From assembly GCF_020991365.1 (NCBI RefSeq), contig NZ_JAJLRA010000006.1, forward strand, positions 62,001 to 126,000: a stretch of 64,000 bases of DNA, in the 5' to 3' direction. Shown here piece after piece: positions 34,256 to 43,049 of the stretch (the stretch's first letter is position 1; each line of letters begins with the position of its first letter). Below the pieces are notes generated by a model, which was given only the letters and a program-made list of their open reading frames with translations, was not told the DNA's origin and ran no database searches. This stretch comes from Streptacidiphilus sp. ASG 303 (GTDB lineage Bacteria > Actinomycetota > Actinomycetes > Streptomycetales > Streptomycetaceae). Made by a program: the position numbers and the translations under genes.

Positions 34256-35881
34256 ATGACCAGCATGACCCATTCCGGCTCCAGCACCGACCTGCTGCTC
34301 CTCGTCGCGGGCGCCGCCGCCGTCGCGGGCGTCGCGCGGAAGCTGCGCACCTCCGCGCCGCTGCTCCTGGTGGCCGTCGGACTGGCCGCCTCCTACCTGC
34401 CCGGCGTGCCCGCGTACACGCTGGACCCGCACCTGGTGCTGCCGCTGGTCCTGCCGCCGCTGCTCTACACCTCCGCCCTGGACAGCTCGTTCCTCGGCCT
34501 GCGGGCGCAGGTCCGGCCGGTGGCGCTGCTCGCCGTCGGGTACGTGCTCTTCTGCACCGTGCTGGTCGGCCTGGCGGCGTACGTCCTGGTGCCGGGCCTG
34601 CCGCTGGCGGCGGCCTTCGTCCTGGGCGCGGTCGTCGCGCCGCCCGACGCCGTCGCCGCCACGGCGATCGCCCGCCGGGTGGGGCTGCCGCGCACGATCG
34701 TGACCATCCTGCAGGGGGAGAGCCTGGCCAACGACGCCACCGCGATCACCGCCTACCGGGTGGCGCTGGCCGCGGCCGTGGGGGAGGGGTTCTCCTGGGG
34801 GACGGCCGCCGGCGACTTCCTGCTCGCCGCGCTCGGCGGCACCGCCGTGGGCCTGGTGCTGATGGTGCCGCTGCAGTGGGTCCGGGTCCGGCTCGCCGAC
34901 CCGCTGCTGCTCAACACCTTCTCGCTGCTCGTCCCCTTCGCGGCCTACGCCGTCGCCGAGGCGTTCGGGGCCTCCGGCGTGATCGCCGTGGTCGTGGTGG
35001 GCCTCTACCTCGGCCACGAGGCCCACGCCGTGGACTTCGCCACCCGGCTGCAGGAGGAGGCGGTGTGGCGGATGGTGTCCTTCGTGCTGGAGTCCACCGT
35101 CTTCGCCCTCATCGGGCTCCAGCTGAGGCTCATCCTCGACGACCTGGGCGCCTACCGGGCCGGGCAGCTCGCGCTGTGGGCCACGGCGGTGCTGGCGGTC
35201 GTCGTCGTGGGCCGGTTCGTCTGGACGTACGCCACCACCTACCTGCCGCCGCTGCTCGGCCGGGGGCTGCGCCGCTCCCGGCCGGCCGCCCCCCTGCCGC
35301 CCTGGAACGCCACCTTCGTCATCGCCTGGGCCGGCATGCGCGGCGTGGTCTCGCTCGCGGTGGCGTTCTCGATCCCGGCCACCGTCGAGGGCGGCGGCCC
35401 CTTCCCCGGCCGGGAGCTGATCCTCTTCCTCACCTTCGCCGTCGTGGTCGGCACCCTGCTGCTGCAGGGCCTCACCCTGCCGGCGCTGGTCCGGGTGCTC
35501 CGCCTGCCCCGGCCCGACCGGCAGCGGCTCGTCCTCACCGAGGCGCAGGCGCAGAGCGACGCCTCGCACGCCGCGCTGGACCGTCTGGACGTCCTGCTGC
35601 AGGACGAGCGCAACCGGCTGCCGCAGGCGCTGGAGACCCGGCTGCGGCGGGTGCTGGACCGGCGGCAGAACGCCGTCTGGGAGCGCCTGGGCGCCGTCCA
35701 CGAGGAGACGGGGGAGTCCGCCGACGCCACCTACCGGCGGCTCAGCCGGGAGCTCGTCGAGGCCGAGCGGCAGGCCTTCGTCCGGCTGCGCGACCAGGGG
35801 CGGATCGACGACGAGCTGCTGCGGACCCTGGTGCGGCGCCTGGACCTGGAGGAGGCGATGGTCGACCACGACGAGGAGTAG
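34256..35881 (+). CDS. Na+/H+ (cation:proton) antiporter, CPA1 family
   Basis: The 541-residue protein has about 12 membrane segments and the CPA1 signature GAVVAPPDAVAATAIARRVGLP followed by LQGESLANDATAIT, where the Asp pair of the ion site sits. A cytoplasmic C-terminal helix-rich tail of about 110 residues may be regulatory. It exchanges sodium or potassium for protons across the cytoplasmic membrane. Confidence 0.9.
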   Translation: MTSMTHSGSSTDLLLLVAGAAAVAGVARKLRTSAPLLLVAVGLAASYLPGVPAYTLDPHLVLPLVLPPLLYTSALDSSFLGLRAQVRPVALLAVGYVLFCTVLVGLAAYVLVPGLPLAAAFVLGAVVAPPDAVAATAIARRVGLPRTIVTILQGESLANDATAITAYRVALAAAVGEGFSWGTAAGDFLLAALGGTAVGLVLMVPLQWVRVRLADPLLLNTFSLLVPFAAYAVAEAFGASGVIAVVVVGLYLGHEAHAVDFATRLQEEAVWRMVSFVLESTVFALIGLQLRLILDDLGAYRAGQLALWATAVLAVVVVGRFVWTYATTYLPPLLGRGLRRSRPAAPLPPWNATFVIAWAGMRGVVSLAVAFSIPATVEGGGPFPGRELILFLTFAVVVGTLLLQGLTLPALVRVLRLPRPDRQRLVLTEAQAQSDASHAALDRLDVLLQDERNRLPQALETRLRRVLDRRQNAVWERLGAVHEETGESADATYRRLSRELVEAERQAFVRLRDQGRIDDELLRTLVRRLDLEEAMVDHDEE

Positions 35882-35983
35882 GGCCCGGCGGCGGGGGCGT
35901 GCGGGGCGTGCGGCGCAGGGCCGGGCGCGGGGAGCGCGCGGGGCGGGGGGTGTCCGTGCGGGGGCGCGGCCCCGGCGGACGCG

Positions 35984-36022
35984 CCGGGGCCGGGGGCGGC
36001 GGTGCCACGCCCCCGGCCCCGG
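35984..36022. terminator. Perfect 15-bp hairpin between antiporter and CBM20 genes
   Basis: CCGGGGCCGGGGGCG at 35984-35998 pairs exactly with 36008-36022 across nine bases. It lies between convergent genes. Confidence 0.85.
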
Positions 36023-36035
36023 AGTGCGGCCCCGC

Positions 36036-36764
36036 TCAGCGCAGGGTGTCGTTCACGGTGAGGACGCCGCTCGGGACGGTCGTGGCGGTACGGTCGGCGC
36101 CGCCCTCCCAGGTGACGGTGCCGTCCGCGTTCTTCGTGAAGTACTTGTACCGGACCGCGGTGTTCGGGGGCAGCTGCACCCCGCCGGACCACACCGGGTA
36201 GGTGCCGGTGCCGGTGGTGAGCGGGACGGCCCTCGCCGGGTTCCACGCCCCGAGCTCGGCCAGGTCGCCGGTCACGTACACGTTCTGGCCGTAGGAGGTG
36301 TGCGCGGTCACCTGGAAGACGGCCGTCACCGGGCTGCCGCCGGCGACGTTCCACCGGTCGCGCAGCGCGGTCTCGCCCGTGGGGGAGATGAAGACGGACC
36401 GGTTGGGGACGGTCTCCCAGACCAGCGATCCGGCGGCGGTGCGCCGGATGTACTTGTACTGGACCTCGGGGCCGGGCGGCAGCGACACGTTCGCCGACCA
36501 CACCGGGTAGGTGCCGGGGCCGGTCGTGAGCGGGACGGCCTTCGCCGGGTCCCAGGAGCCGAGCTCCGGGGAGCTGCCGGAGAGCAGGACGGTGTCGCCG
36601 TAGTCGGTGGTGGCGGTGACCTGTAAGGGCACGACCACGCTGGGCGGGTACTCGCGGGCCGCCGCTGCGGGCGACGCGGTGGTGAACAGGCCGGCGGCGA
36701 CCGCCAGCAGGAGCAGGAGCGGCTGCCAGCGCGCCCTGGTGCGGAGGTGGCGTATGCGGACCAT
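36036..36764 (-). CDS. Secreted protein with two CBM20 starch-binding domains and no catalytic domain
   Basis: A Sec signal peptide (about residues 1-36: RARWQPLLLLLAVAAGLF ending ASPAAAA) is followed by two similar CBM20-like domains. Domain 1 (about 45-140) has VLLSGSSPELGSWDPAKAVP, VQYKYIRR and WETVPNRSV. Domain 2 (about 145-240) has VYVTGDLAELGAWNPARAVP, VRYKYFTK and WEGGADRT. The conserved Trp, Lys-Tyr and Asn/Asp positions of starch-binding site 1 are visible. No amylase, glucoamylase or monooxygenase domain is attached, so it is a free starch-binding protein or a module acting with separate enzymes. Function is inferred from family. Confidence 0.88.
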   Translation of the reverse strand: MVRIRHLRTRARWQPLLLLLAVAAGLFTTASPAAAAREYPPSVVVPLQVTATTDYGDTVLLSGSSPELGSWDPAKAVPLTTGPGTYPVWSANVSLPPGPEVQYKYIRRTAAGSLVWETVPNRSVFISPTGETALRDRWNVAGGSPVTAVFQVTAHTSYGQNVYVTGDLAELGAWNPARAVPLTTGTGTYPVWSGGVQLPPNTAVRYKYFTKNADGTVTWEGGADRTATTVPSGVLTVNDTLR

Positions 36765-37170
36765 GCTCGTCCTTCCGTCGGGGTCCGGTGGCGGACCGTC
36801 AGCGAGGAGGCGACCGGGTGCGGTTCCGGATCTCGCGTACGAATCCCAACACGGGGCGAGGGGTCTGCGGGCGGAATGTGTTCAAGCAGTTTCGCCGTAC
36901 AGCCGCATCCGGCCGTTGTCGGACACGAACGGCGGGACGATCCTTCACCTCTTGAAGGTGAAGCGGTGGGAGCGGGTGGCGCACCGCCCCCCTTCTGACA
37001 TGCTCATTCTCAAAAAGGCGCGCCCCGGGACGCCGCGCCGGCCCGGGCGGCCCGCCGCCGCGGCCGCCTGAAAGTTCTTGCGCAAGACGGCGCAAAATCT
37101 TCCATCGCCGTCCGCCCCCGGTTCCCCCGCACCCGTGCCCCTCCCGCGCCCTGCGCACCTCCGCACACGA
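36765..37170 (-). promoter_or_regulatory. Upstream region of the CBM20 gene with a 12-bp palindrome
   Basis: The roughly 400 bp between the CBM20 gene and the sodN terminator are less GC-rich in places. TCTTGCGCAAGA at 37076-37087 is a perfect palindrome, followed by a near copy GGCGCAAAATC. CTTGC/GCAAG half-sites resemble operators of LacI-type maltose regulators in Streptomyces, but this is only a resemblance. No gene is seen. Confidence 0.45.
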
Positions 37171-37218
37171 CCGCGCCCGGCACGCCGTCCCCGGGAAGGG
37201 GCGGTGCGCCGGGCGCGG
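37171..37218 (-). terminator. Terminator after sodN
   Basis: CCGCGCCCGGC at 37171-37181 pairs with 37208-37218, and an inner GTCCCC/GGGGCGG-like stem adds to it. It starts 22 bases after the sodN stop. Confidence 0.7.
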
Positions 37219-37239
37219 TGCGGCCGGGCAGGTCCGGGA

Positions 37240-37635
37240 TCAGGCCTTCTTGGTCTCCCAGAAGATCTTGTCGATCTCGGCGATCAGGTCCAGCAGCGCC
37301 TGGCCGGTGGCCGGGTCGGTGGAGGCCTTGGCGGCGCTGGCGGCCTTCAGCGCGTCGTTGAAGAGCTGGTGCAGCTGCGGGTACTTCTCGAAGTGCGGGG
37401 CCTTGAAGTAGTCGCTCCAGAGCACCGAGAGGTGGTGCTTGGCCAGCTCGGCCCGCTGCTCCTTGATGACGACGGCGCGGGCGCGGAAGTGCGCGTCCTC
37501 GTTGGCCTGGTACTTCTCCTGCACGGCCTTCACGGACTCGGCCTCGATACGGGCCTGGGCCGGGTCGTACACGCCGCACGGCAGGTCGCAGTGGGCGTGG
37601 ACGGTGGCGCGCGGTGCGAACAGACGAGAGAGCAT
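37240..37635 (-). CDS. sodN: Nickel superoxide dismutase
   Basis: NiSOD converts superoxide to peroxide and oxygen. The 131-residue precursor begins with a 14-residue leader (MLSRLFAPRATVHA) that is removed, exposing HCDLPCGVYDP. In this nickel hook, the new N-terminal His1, Cys2 and Cys6 bind nickel. Total length and the helical body (EDAHFRARAVVIKEQRAEL) match the family. It is divergent from the leader peptidase gene sodX. In Streptomyces sodN is induced by nickel. Confidence 0.97.
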   Translation of the reverse strand: MLSRLFAPRATVHAHCDLPCGVYDPAQARIEAESVKAVQEKYQANEDAHFRARAVVIKEQRAELAKHHLSVLWSDYFKAPHFEKYPQLHQLFNDALKAASAAKASTDPATGQALLDLIAEIDKIFWETKKA

Positions 37636-37844
37636 GGGGGTCCTTCCTCCGTGATCGTCTTCCCGGGTGCGAGATTACCCCGCAACCCGCCCCGTTTCGC
37701 GCCTGCCCCCGGGGTCCTAGGGCAAAAGTCCGACAGGCGGACGCCGCCGCGCCGCGCCCCGGACGGGAGGCGGCCGCGGCCCGGGCGTCCCGGTGCGGGA
37801 TGCTGGGTCTGGACGAGACGTCGGGTACCGGGTAGGTGTGGGGC

Positions 37845-38345
37845 ATGGCGCTGAAGCGGCGGCAGGACGGCGGCCCGTACGGAACGGCGGGCCCCGGCGT
37901 CCTGGCGGAGGAGGAGCCCGGCGGCGGCCCCGGCGCGGCGCCGCTCGGACTGGTGGACGTCGAGGGCCCCTCGATGCTGCCGACGCTCCGCCAGGGCGAC
38001 CGGCTGCTGGTGCGCTACGGCGCCCGCCTGCGGCCCGGGGCCGTGGTCGTGGCCCGGCACCCGCTGCGGCAGGACCTGCTCGTGGTCAAGCGGGCCGCCG
38101 AGCGGCGGCCCGGCGGCTGGTGGCTGCTGTCCGACAACTCCTTCGCCGAGGGCGACAGCCGCGACTTCGGCACCGTCCCCGACGAGCTGGTGCTCGGCCG
38201 GGTGCTGCTGCGCCTGAGCCCGTCCCCCGCCTGGCTGGCGCCCTCCCCGCGGCTGGAGCGCCTGCTGCGCCGCCTGCCGCCGGGGGCGGGGCCGCGCCTG
38301 GCGGCCAGGCTCGGCGTCCTCACCCGGGTCAGCCCCGAGATGTGA
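37845..38345 (+). CDS. sodX: S26-family signal peptidase-like SodX (NiSOD maturation)
   Basis: SodX is thought to cleave the NiSOD leader. The 166-residue protein carries the S26 motifs VDVEGPSMLPTLRQGD (Ser nucleophile), VVARHPLRQDLLVVKRAAE (Lys general base) and WWLLSDNSFAEGDSRDFG. There is no membrane anchor, as expected for a cytoplasmic substrate. ATG 37845 is preferred; an in-frame GTG lies three codons upstream. It converges with the CGNR gene, overlapping by 17 bp. Confidence 0.93.
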   Translation: MALKRRQDGGPYGTAGPGVLAEEEPGGGPGAAPLGLVDVEGPSMLPTLRQGDRLLVRYGARLRPGAVVVARHPLRQDLLVVKRAAERRPGGWWLLSDNSFAEGDSRDFGTVPDELVLGRVLLRLSPSPAWLAPSPRLERLLRRLPPGAGPRLAARLGVLTRVSPEM

Positions 38346-39021
38346 CCTCTGCGGAGGCGGGGGCGGCCGGGGCCGCGCCGCCGCCCGCCGCCGGGGCCTC
38401 CTGGCGCTTGCGGGCCCGGTAGGCGGCGACGTTCGCCCGGGTCGCGCAGCGGTCCGAGCAGTAGCGGCGCGAGCGGTTGGTGGAGGTGTCCAGGTACGCG
38501 TTGCGGCAGGGCGCGGCCTGGCAGATGCCGAGCCGGTCGACGCCGAGCTCCGTGAGGTGGATGGCCAGGCCCATGGCGGCCGGGGCCGCGTAGGCGGCGG
38601 TCGCGGTGGCGGCGCTGTCCGCGAGGTGCAGGTGCCAGCGGGGGCGGCCCTCCTCGTCCAGGTGGTCGTGGCCGGAGACGACGGGGCTGACCGGGTACTC
38701 CACCAGCAGGCCGTTGAGCAGGTCCACCGCCCGCACCTGGTCGCCCTCGGCGGCCGACTCGAAGACGCCGCGCAGCCGGCCGCGGACGGCCCGCAGCCGC
38801 GGCACGTCGGCCTCCTCGGCCAGCGACGCGGCACGCGTTCCGGCGCCGAGGAGCCGCCGCAGCTCGTCGAGCGAGGTGAGCGCGTCGGTGCCGCGGCCGG
38901 GTTCCTCGCTGTTCACCAGCCGCACCGCGTACTCCGCGTAAGAGCCCAGCTCCACCTGCGATCCCCACTCTGCGCTGTCCGGCACCGGTAACGGCCTGCT
39001 CGGATCCCAGGGTATTACCAA
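38329..39021 (-). CDS. CGNR zinc-finger (ABATE-domain) protein
   Basis: The 230-residue protein has a putative stress-sensing N-terminal domain (RRLLGAGTRAASLAEEADVP, DQVRAVDLLNGLLVEY). A C-terminal CGNR zinc finger follows, with LGICQAAPCRNAYLDTSTNR and RRYCSDRCATRANVAAYRAR. The four cysteines are present, although the usual CGNR tetrapeptide reads PCRN here. TTG 39021 follows AGAGGG. CGNR proteins are probably DNA-binding regulators. Confidence 0.85.
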   Translation of the reverse strand: MVIPWDPSRPLPVPDSAEWGSQVELGSYAEYAVRLVNSEEPGRGTDALTSLDELRRLLGAGTRAASLAEEADVPRLRAVRGRLRGVFESAAEGDQVRAVDLLNGLLVEYPVSPVVSGHDHLDEEGRPRWHLHLADSAATATAAYAAPAAMGLAIHLTELGVDRLGICQAAPCRNAYLDTSTNRSRRYCSDRCATRANVAAYRARKRQEAPAAGGGAAPAAPASAEVTSRG

Positions 39022-39372
39022 CGGCCCTCTCCCGGGCAACCGCCGGCCACTCGAAGCCCGGTCCCGTACGCGCGCCGGCGCCGTCGTGCACCTGCGGGGT
39101 GGCCGCGGCAACTGCAACGTCGTCGTGCGGCGAATCCTGACGGGCTGGACAGGACTGTGGGGTGTAACGGCAGAGCAGGGAGGCGGCCCTGCAGGTGCCG
39201 GAGCCGGACGCAGCAATCAGGAAGCCGTGTCATTCGAAGCCGGTGAGAGCCTGCCGTACGGCGGGGGTGACCCCCCTCGAATGGGGGTGTTGTGCAGGAA
39301 TCTCGGCATGGGACCATTCCTGGCCTCAATGTCCTTCGCTGATTCCGGCGACCGGAGCATGGATGGAGTTTC
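39022..39372 (+). promoter_or_regulatory. Promoter region of the small secreted protein pair
   Basis: The 351-bp divergent gap is AT-richer than neighbouring DNA. It contains a stem around ACCCCCCTCGAATGGGGGT (39270-39290) some 85 bp before the first secreted gene. No gene was found; promoter elements are not resolved. Confidence 0.45.
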
Positions 39373-39708
39373 GTGAGGCAGAAATTCAGAGCGCGGGGGA
39401 AGCGCCTCGCAGGGGTGGCATCGGCGGCGGTTCTGGCAGTCCCGCTTCTGGTGCTTGCACCAGCCGCAGCGGCCTCCGCCGACCCCGGATTCTGTGGTGT
39501 CCGTGCGGATGGGCCGACCCCGATCGACGGTGGGGACGTCCCGTACTTCGCCTACCAGGTGCACAACAAGTGCTCACGTGCCCATGCGTTCAAGGTCTAT
39601 TTTCCGCAGCTCGGCCGCAGCACACTTTGTCGAAGTGTCGATCCGTACGGCAATCACACCTATGCGTACGCCATCGACACCGACTGGTGGGAGGTCCGCT
39701 CATGCTGA
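39373..39708 (+). CDS. Small secreted four-cysteine protein 1
   Basis: The 111-residue precursor has a Sec signal (LAGVASAAVLAVPLLVLAP, cleavage near ASA-DP). The mature part of about 75 residues begins DPGFCGVRAD and contains four cysteines spaced C-25-C-18-C-24-C. It has Tyr/Trp-rich strands (VPYFAYQVHNKC, AFKVYFPQLGR, DWWEVRSC). The downstream gene is a paralogue. The spacing resembles the two-disulphide beta-sandwich of tendamistat (C-15-C-17-C-27-C), but the inhibitory Trp-Arg-Tyr triad is not seen. Codon use is more AT-rich than the backbone. Start is GTG 39373. Confidence 0.8.
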   Translation: MRQKFRARGKRLAGVASAAVLAVPLLVLAPAAAASADPGFCGVRADGPTPIDGGDVPYFAYQVHNKCSRAHAFKVYFPQLGRSTLCRSVDPYGNHTYAYAIDTDWWEVRSC

Positions 39709-40022
39709 ACAACAGCCGTAGGGCTGTGGTCCTCGGTCTGGGCCTCCCGATGCTGGCCCTCTCGCTGACGGTGGCTGTTCCGGCTGCCACTGCTTCGGCT
39801 GACCCGGGATTCTGTGGAGTCCGTGCCGATGTGAGCGATGGCGGCGGTCCCACGGGAATCGTCTACACCGTTTACAACCGATGCAAGTACAAGCACAGCT
39901 TCAAGGTGTACCTGCCGAGTGCCGGCCGGACGAGCAAGTGCGAGAGTGCGCCTCCGGGTGGATATGCCTACTTCCTCTTCCAGTTCGCCGACGAGGATTG
40001 GCAGGTGCGAGCCTGCTCGTGA
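39702..40022 (+). CDS. Small secreted four-cysteine protein 2 (paralogue)
   Basis: The ATG overlaps the previous stop by seven bases, so translation is coupled. The 106-residue precursor has a signal peptide (LGLGLPMLALSLTVAVP, cleavage near ASA-DP). The mature part shares DPGFCGVRAD, N-x-C, FKVYLPSAGRTSKC and a final Cys with the first protein, with spacing C-22-C-18-C-24-C. Both pairs of cysteines could form two disulphides. Sequence between Cys1 and Cys2 differs most, so this loop may be where the two differ in target. No function is known to me. Confidence 0.8.
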   Translation: MLNNSRRAVVLGLGLPMLALSLTVAVPAATASADPGFCGVRADVSDGGGPTGIVYTVYNRCKYKHSFKVYLPSAGRTSKCESAPPGGYAYFLFQFADEDWQVRACS

Positions 40023-40097
40023 GCTGCAGGCACCTGAGCCCCTGCCGGCCCGCATCGCGGGACGAGGGAAGTGTGCCGACGGCTGCGGAGGTTCCGA

Positions 40098-40135
40098 CGG
40101 GTGGCCCGAAGGGGGATCCCCCCTCGGGCCACCCG
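40098..40135. terminator. Near-perfect bidirectional hairpin
   Basis: Bases 40098-40135 form an almost complete palindrome around GGATCC, with one mismatch. It lies between the secreted pair (76 bases after its stop) and the ABC transporter ATPase stop. Confidence 0.85.
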
Positions 40136-40139
40136 GCTG

Positions 40140-40928
40140 TCAGAGCACCTTGGAGAGGAACGCCTTGGTGCGCTCGTGCTGCGGGTCGGTGAGGACGTCG
40201 CGCGGGTGGCCGGACTCGACCACGACACCACCGTCCATGAAGACCAGCGCGTCGCCGACCTCGCGGGCGAAGCCCATCTCGTGGGTGACCACGACCATGG
40301 TCATGCCCTCCTCGGCGAGCTGCCGCATGACGTCCAGGACGTCGCCGACCAGCTCGGGGTCGAGGGCGGAGGTCGGCTCGTCGAAGAGCATGAGCTTGGG
40401 CTCCATGGCCAGGGCGCGGGCGATGGCTACCCGCTGCTGCTGGCCGCCGGAGAGCTGCGACGGGTAGCTGCCCGCCTTGTCGCCCAGGCCCACCCGCTCC
40501 AGCAGCTGCTGGGCCCGCTCGCGGGCCTCCGCCTTGCCCTGCCCCTTGACCCGCACCGGGGCCTCCATGACGTTCTCGACGGCCGTCATGTGGGGGAAGA
40601 GGTTGAACCGCTGGAAGACCATGCCGATGTCGCGGCGCTGGACGGCGATCTCGCTGTCCTTCATCTCGTACAGCTTGTCGCCCTTCTGGCGGTAGCCGAC
40701 GAGCTCGCCGTCCACCCACAGGCGGCCCGCGTTGATCTTCTCCAGGTGGTTGATGCACCGCAGGAAGGTGGACTTGCCGGAGCCGGACGGGCCGATCAGG
40801 CAGAAGACCTCACGCGGCCTGACCTCCAGGTCGATGCCCTTGAGCACCTGGAGGTGGCCGAAGGACTTGTGCACGTCCTCGGCCTTGACCATGGGGGCGC
40901 CCGGGTTCTTGCTCAGGTTGCCGGCCAT
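40140..40928 (-). CDS. Polar amino-acid ABC transporter ATP-binding protein
   Basis: The 262-residue ATPase has Walker A ([15 protein letters not shown]), the Q loop ([15 protein letters not shown]), signature [16 protein letters not shown], Walker B ([14 protein letters not shown]) and switch His ([13 protein letters not shown]). The Phe-Asn-Leu-Phe-Pro segment is typical of amino-acid (GlnQ/HisP) importers. ATG 40928 overlaps the permease stop. It powers the permease encoded just upstream. Confidence 0.95.
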   Translation of the reverse strand: MAGNLSKNPGAPMVKAEDVHKSFGHLQVLKGIDLEVRPREVFCLIGPSGSGKSTFLRCINHLEKINAGRLWVDGELVGYRQKGDKLYEMKDSEIAVQRRDIGMVFQRFNLFPHMTAVENVMEAPVRVKGQGKAEARERAQQLLERVGLGDKAGSYPSQLSGGQQQRVAIARALAMEPKLMLFDEPTSALDPELVGDVLDVMRQLAEEGMTMVVVTHEMGFAREVGDALVFMDGGVVVESGHPRDVLTDPQHERTKAFLSKVL

Positions 40929-41854
40929 CAGAGTGCGCCTCCCGGGGTGCGCAGGGAGAACATGTTGGCCTTGATCTTCTGCAACGGGGTGGGCGGCAGG
41001 TTGCGGCTCGACCCGCGGGCGTAGCGGCGCTCCAGGTAGAACTGGCCGATGCTGAAGACCGTGGTGAGCACCAGGTACCAGAAGCACGCGACGAAGAGCA
41101 GTTCCATCACGGCGAGGTTGTTGGTGTAGACGTCCTGCACCTTGAGCATCACCTCGGGGTAGGTCACCACGAAGGCCAGCGACGAAGTCTTGAGCATGTT
41201 GATGAACTCGTTGCCGGTCGGCGGCACGATCACCCGCATCGCCTGGGGCAGCACGATGCGCCGCATGGTCTGGCCCTTGGACATGCCCAGTGCGTGGGAC
41301 GCCTCGGTCTGGCCCTCGTCGACGGACTGGATGCCCGCGCGGACGATCTCGGCCATGTAGGCGCCCTCGTTGATGCCGAGGCCCAGGAGAGCGGCCACGA
41401 GCGGCGTGATCACCTTGTTGGTGTCCTGGCCGAACATGGTCGGGAAGACCAGGGCGAGGTTCCACCAGATCAGCAGCTGCACGATGACCGGGGTGCCGCG
41501 GAAGATCCAGATGTAGAGCCACGCGACGCCGGACATCACCGGGTTGCCCGACATGCGCATCACGGCGGCGGTGACGCCGAGCACGAGGCCCAGCACCATG
41601 GAGGCCACGCTGATGAAGAGCGTGTTCCCCGCGCCGGCCATGATGTCGGCGTTGAAGAGGAACTCGCGGGTGGTGCTCCAGGTGATCTTGCCGCCGGCGA
41701 AGGCGGCCCCCAGGGCCGCCAGGACGCCGACCACGACGACGGCGGAGACCCAGCGGCCGTAGTGGCGGACGGGGACCGCCCTGATGGGGTGGTGCGGGGA
41801 GGCGGTGCCGGAGGGCCCCGGGCCCTCCGGCACCTTGTCGACGGATGTGGTCAC
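40928..41854 (-). CDS. Polar amino-acid ABC transporter permease
   Basis: The 308-residue permease has five to six membrane segments. Family features are [33 protein letters not shown] (the Arg-Gly-Thr-Pro signature of amino-acid permeases) and the EAA loop [21 protein letters not shown]. The N-terminal 35 residues are cytoplasmic. GTG 41854 follows a GAGAGGCACC-like sequence. With a single permease gene, the system would use a homodimer. Confidence 0.94.
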   Translation of the reverse strand: MTTSVDKVPEGPGPSGTASPHHPIRAVPVRHYGRWVSAVVVVGVLAALGAAFAGGKITWSTTREFLFNADIMAGAGNTLFISVASMVLGLVLGVTAAVMRMSGNPVMSGVAWLYIWIFRGTPVIVQLLIWWNLALVFPTMFGQDTNKVITPLVAALLGLGINEGAYMAEIVRAGIQSVDEGQTEASHALGMSKGQTMRRIVLPQAMRVIVPPTGNEFINMLKTSSLAFVVTYPEVMLKVQDVYTNNLAVMELLFVACFWYLVLTTVFSIGQFYLERRYARGSSRNLPPTPLQKIKANMFSLRTPGGAL

Positions 41855-41892
41855 GGAAGGTGCCTCTCGGACGTGCGGGAGCGGGCGGGGCC

Positions 41893-41930
41893 GTCCGGCC
41901 CGGCCGCCGTGCGGGGCGGCCGGGCCGGAC
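41893..41930 (-). terminator. Perfect hairpin between binding protein 1 and the permease
   Basis: GTCCGGCCCGGCCGCC at 41893-41908 is the exact complement of 41915-41930, with a six-base loop. It falls between the two genes of the same strand, as in the das operon, and would raise the binding-protein to permease ratio. Confidence 0.8.
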
Positions 41931-41936
41931 CGGGGG

Positions 41937-42851
41937 TCACGAGCCGCCGTTGACCTGCGCCGAGGAGACGGCGCCCTGCTTGACCTGCCACTTGTCCAGG
42001 ATCTTGGCGTACTCGCCGTTGGCGATCAGCGCGTCCAGGGCCGCCTTGACCGCGTCCCGCAGCTGGGTGTTCTCCTTGGAGACCGCGATGCCGTAGAGGC
42101 CGGCCTGGATCTGGTCGCCGACGACCTCGAAGTCGTTGCCCCCACCGGAAGTCTGCGCGTTGTAGGCCGCGACGGGGAAGTCGTTGAGGTCGGCGACCGC
42201 GCCGCCGCCCTTGATCTTCAGCAGCGCCTCACCGTCGTGGGCGTACGCCTGGATGGTGAGCTTGCCCTTGCCGTCGGCGTCGCACTTCTTCGCCTGCTCC
42301 TTGGCGATGTCCTCGTTGGTGGTGGCCTTCTGCAGGGCCACGGTCTTCCCGCAGAGGTCGTCCAGGGTCTGGATCTTCTCCGGGTTGCCCTTCTTCACCA
42401 GGATCGAGGTGCCGGCGCTGAAGTAGTCGACGAAGTCGACGCCCTTGCCCTGGCGCTCCTTGTTGTCGGTGATGGCCGACATCGCCAGGTCGAAGCGCTT
42501 GGAGTCCAGGCCGGTGATCAGGGTGTCGAAGCCGGTGTTCTGGATCTGGAAGGTCACCCCGAGCTGCTTGCCCAGGGCCTCGGCCAGGTCGGGGTCGATG
42601 CCGACCGGCTTGCCGCTCTGCATGAACTCGACGGGCGCGTAGGCCACCTCGGAGCCGACCTTCACCACACCGGCCTTCTGGACGGCCGCGGGCAGCTTGT
42701 CGAAGAGGGGGGCCTTGGAGGCGGCCGCGCTCGGCTGCGTGGTCGTGGCCTTGGTGCCGCCCTGGCTGCCGCAGGCGGTGAGGGCCAGGGTGCCGGCCGC
42801 GAGCACCGCACCGGTCGCGAGGAGGCGGTGGCGGGTGGAGCGTGCAGTCAT
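41937..42851 (-). CDS. Amino-acid-binding lipoprotein 1
   Basis: The 304-residue lipoprotein has a signal with lipobox LTAC (residues 24-27). It belongs to bacterial solute-binding family 3: VVKVGSEVAYAPVEFMQSGK, then VGIDPDLAEALGKQLGVTFQ and FDLAMSAITDNKERQ. ATG 42851 follows AGGAGG. The gene feeds the adjacent permease and ATPase. A paralogue lies immediately upstream. Confidence 0.93.
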   Translation of the reverse strand: MTARSTRHRLLATGAVLAAGTLALTACGSQGGTKATTTQPSAAASKAPLFDKLPAAVQKAGVVKVGSEVAYAPVEFMQSGKPVGIDPDLAEALGKQLGVTFQIQNTGFDTLITGLDSKRFDLAMSAITDNKERQGKGVDFVDYFSAGTSILVKKGNPEKIQTLDDLCGKTVALQKATTNEDIAKEQAKKCDADGKGKLTIQAYAHDGEALLKIKGGGAVADLNDFPVAAYNAQTSGGGNDFEVVGDQIQAGLYGIAVSKENTQLRDAVKAALDALIANGEYAKILDKWQVKQGAVSSAQVNGGS

Positions 42852-43028
42852 GGGGTGGATCCTCCTGATGGGAGAGGTCTTCTCAGCCGATGCGCCGTAG
42901 CGCGGCGCGCGGGTGCGCGCCGGGTCGTGCGGTGGTGCTGGGGAATGCACGCCGTCGTGCGAGCCGTGCCGCGACCAGTGATGGCCGCATCTTGCCACTC
43001 CGCACCGCTCAGCGGACCCTCGGACAGA

Positions 43029-43046
43029 TCAAAATCGAATAACGGG
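43029..43046 (-). promoter_or_regulatory. Conserved box before binding protein 1 (copy of the one before protein 2)
   Basis: TCAAAATCGAATAACGGG occurs here. A related copy TCAAAATCGGGTAACGGG lies at 44226-44243 before the paralogue. In each case GCACGCCGTCGTGCG lies 82-83 bases nearer the gene (42947-42961 and 44143-44157). The shared pair suggests a duplicated promoter and operator. Confidence 0.6.
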
Positions 43047-43049
43047 ACG

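Noticed and set aside
39485-39721. Overlapping frame in the secreted gene pair
   Set aside because: It lacks a signal peptide and the cysteine pattern of the two real genes.
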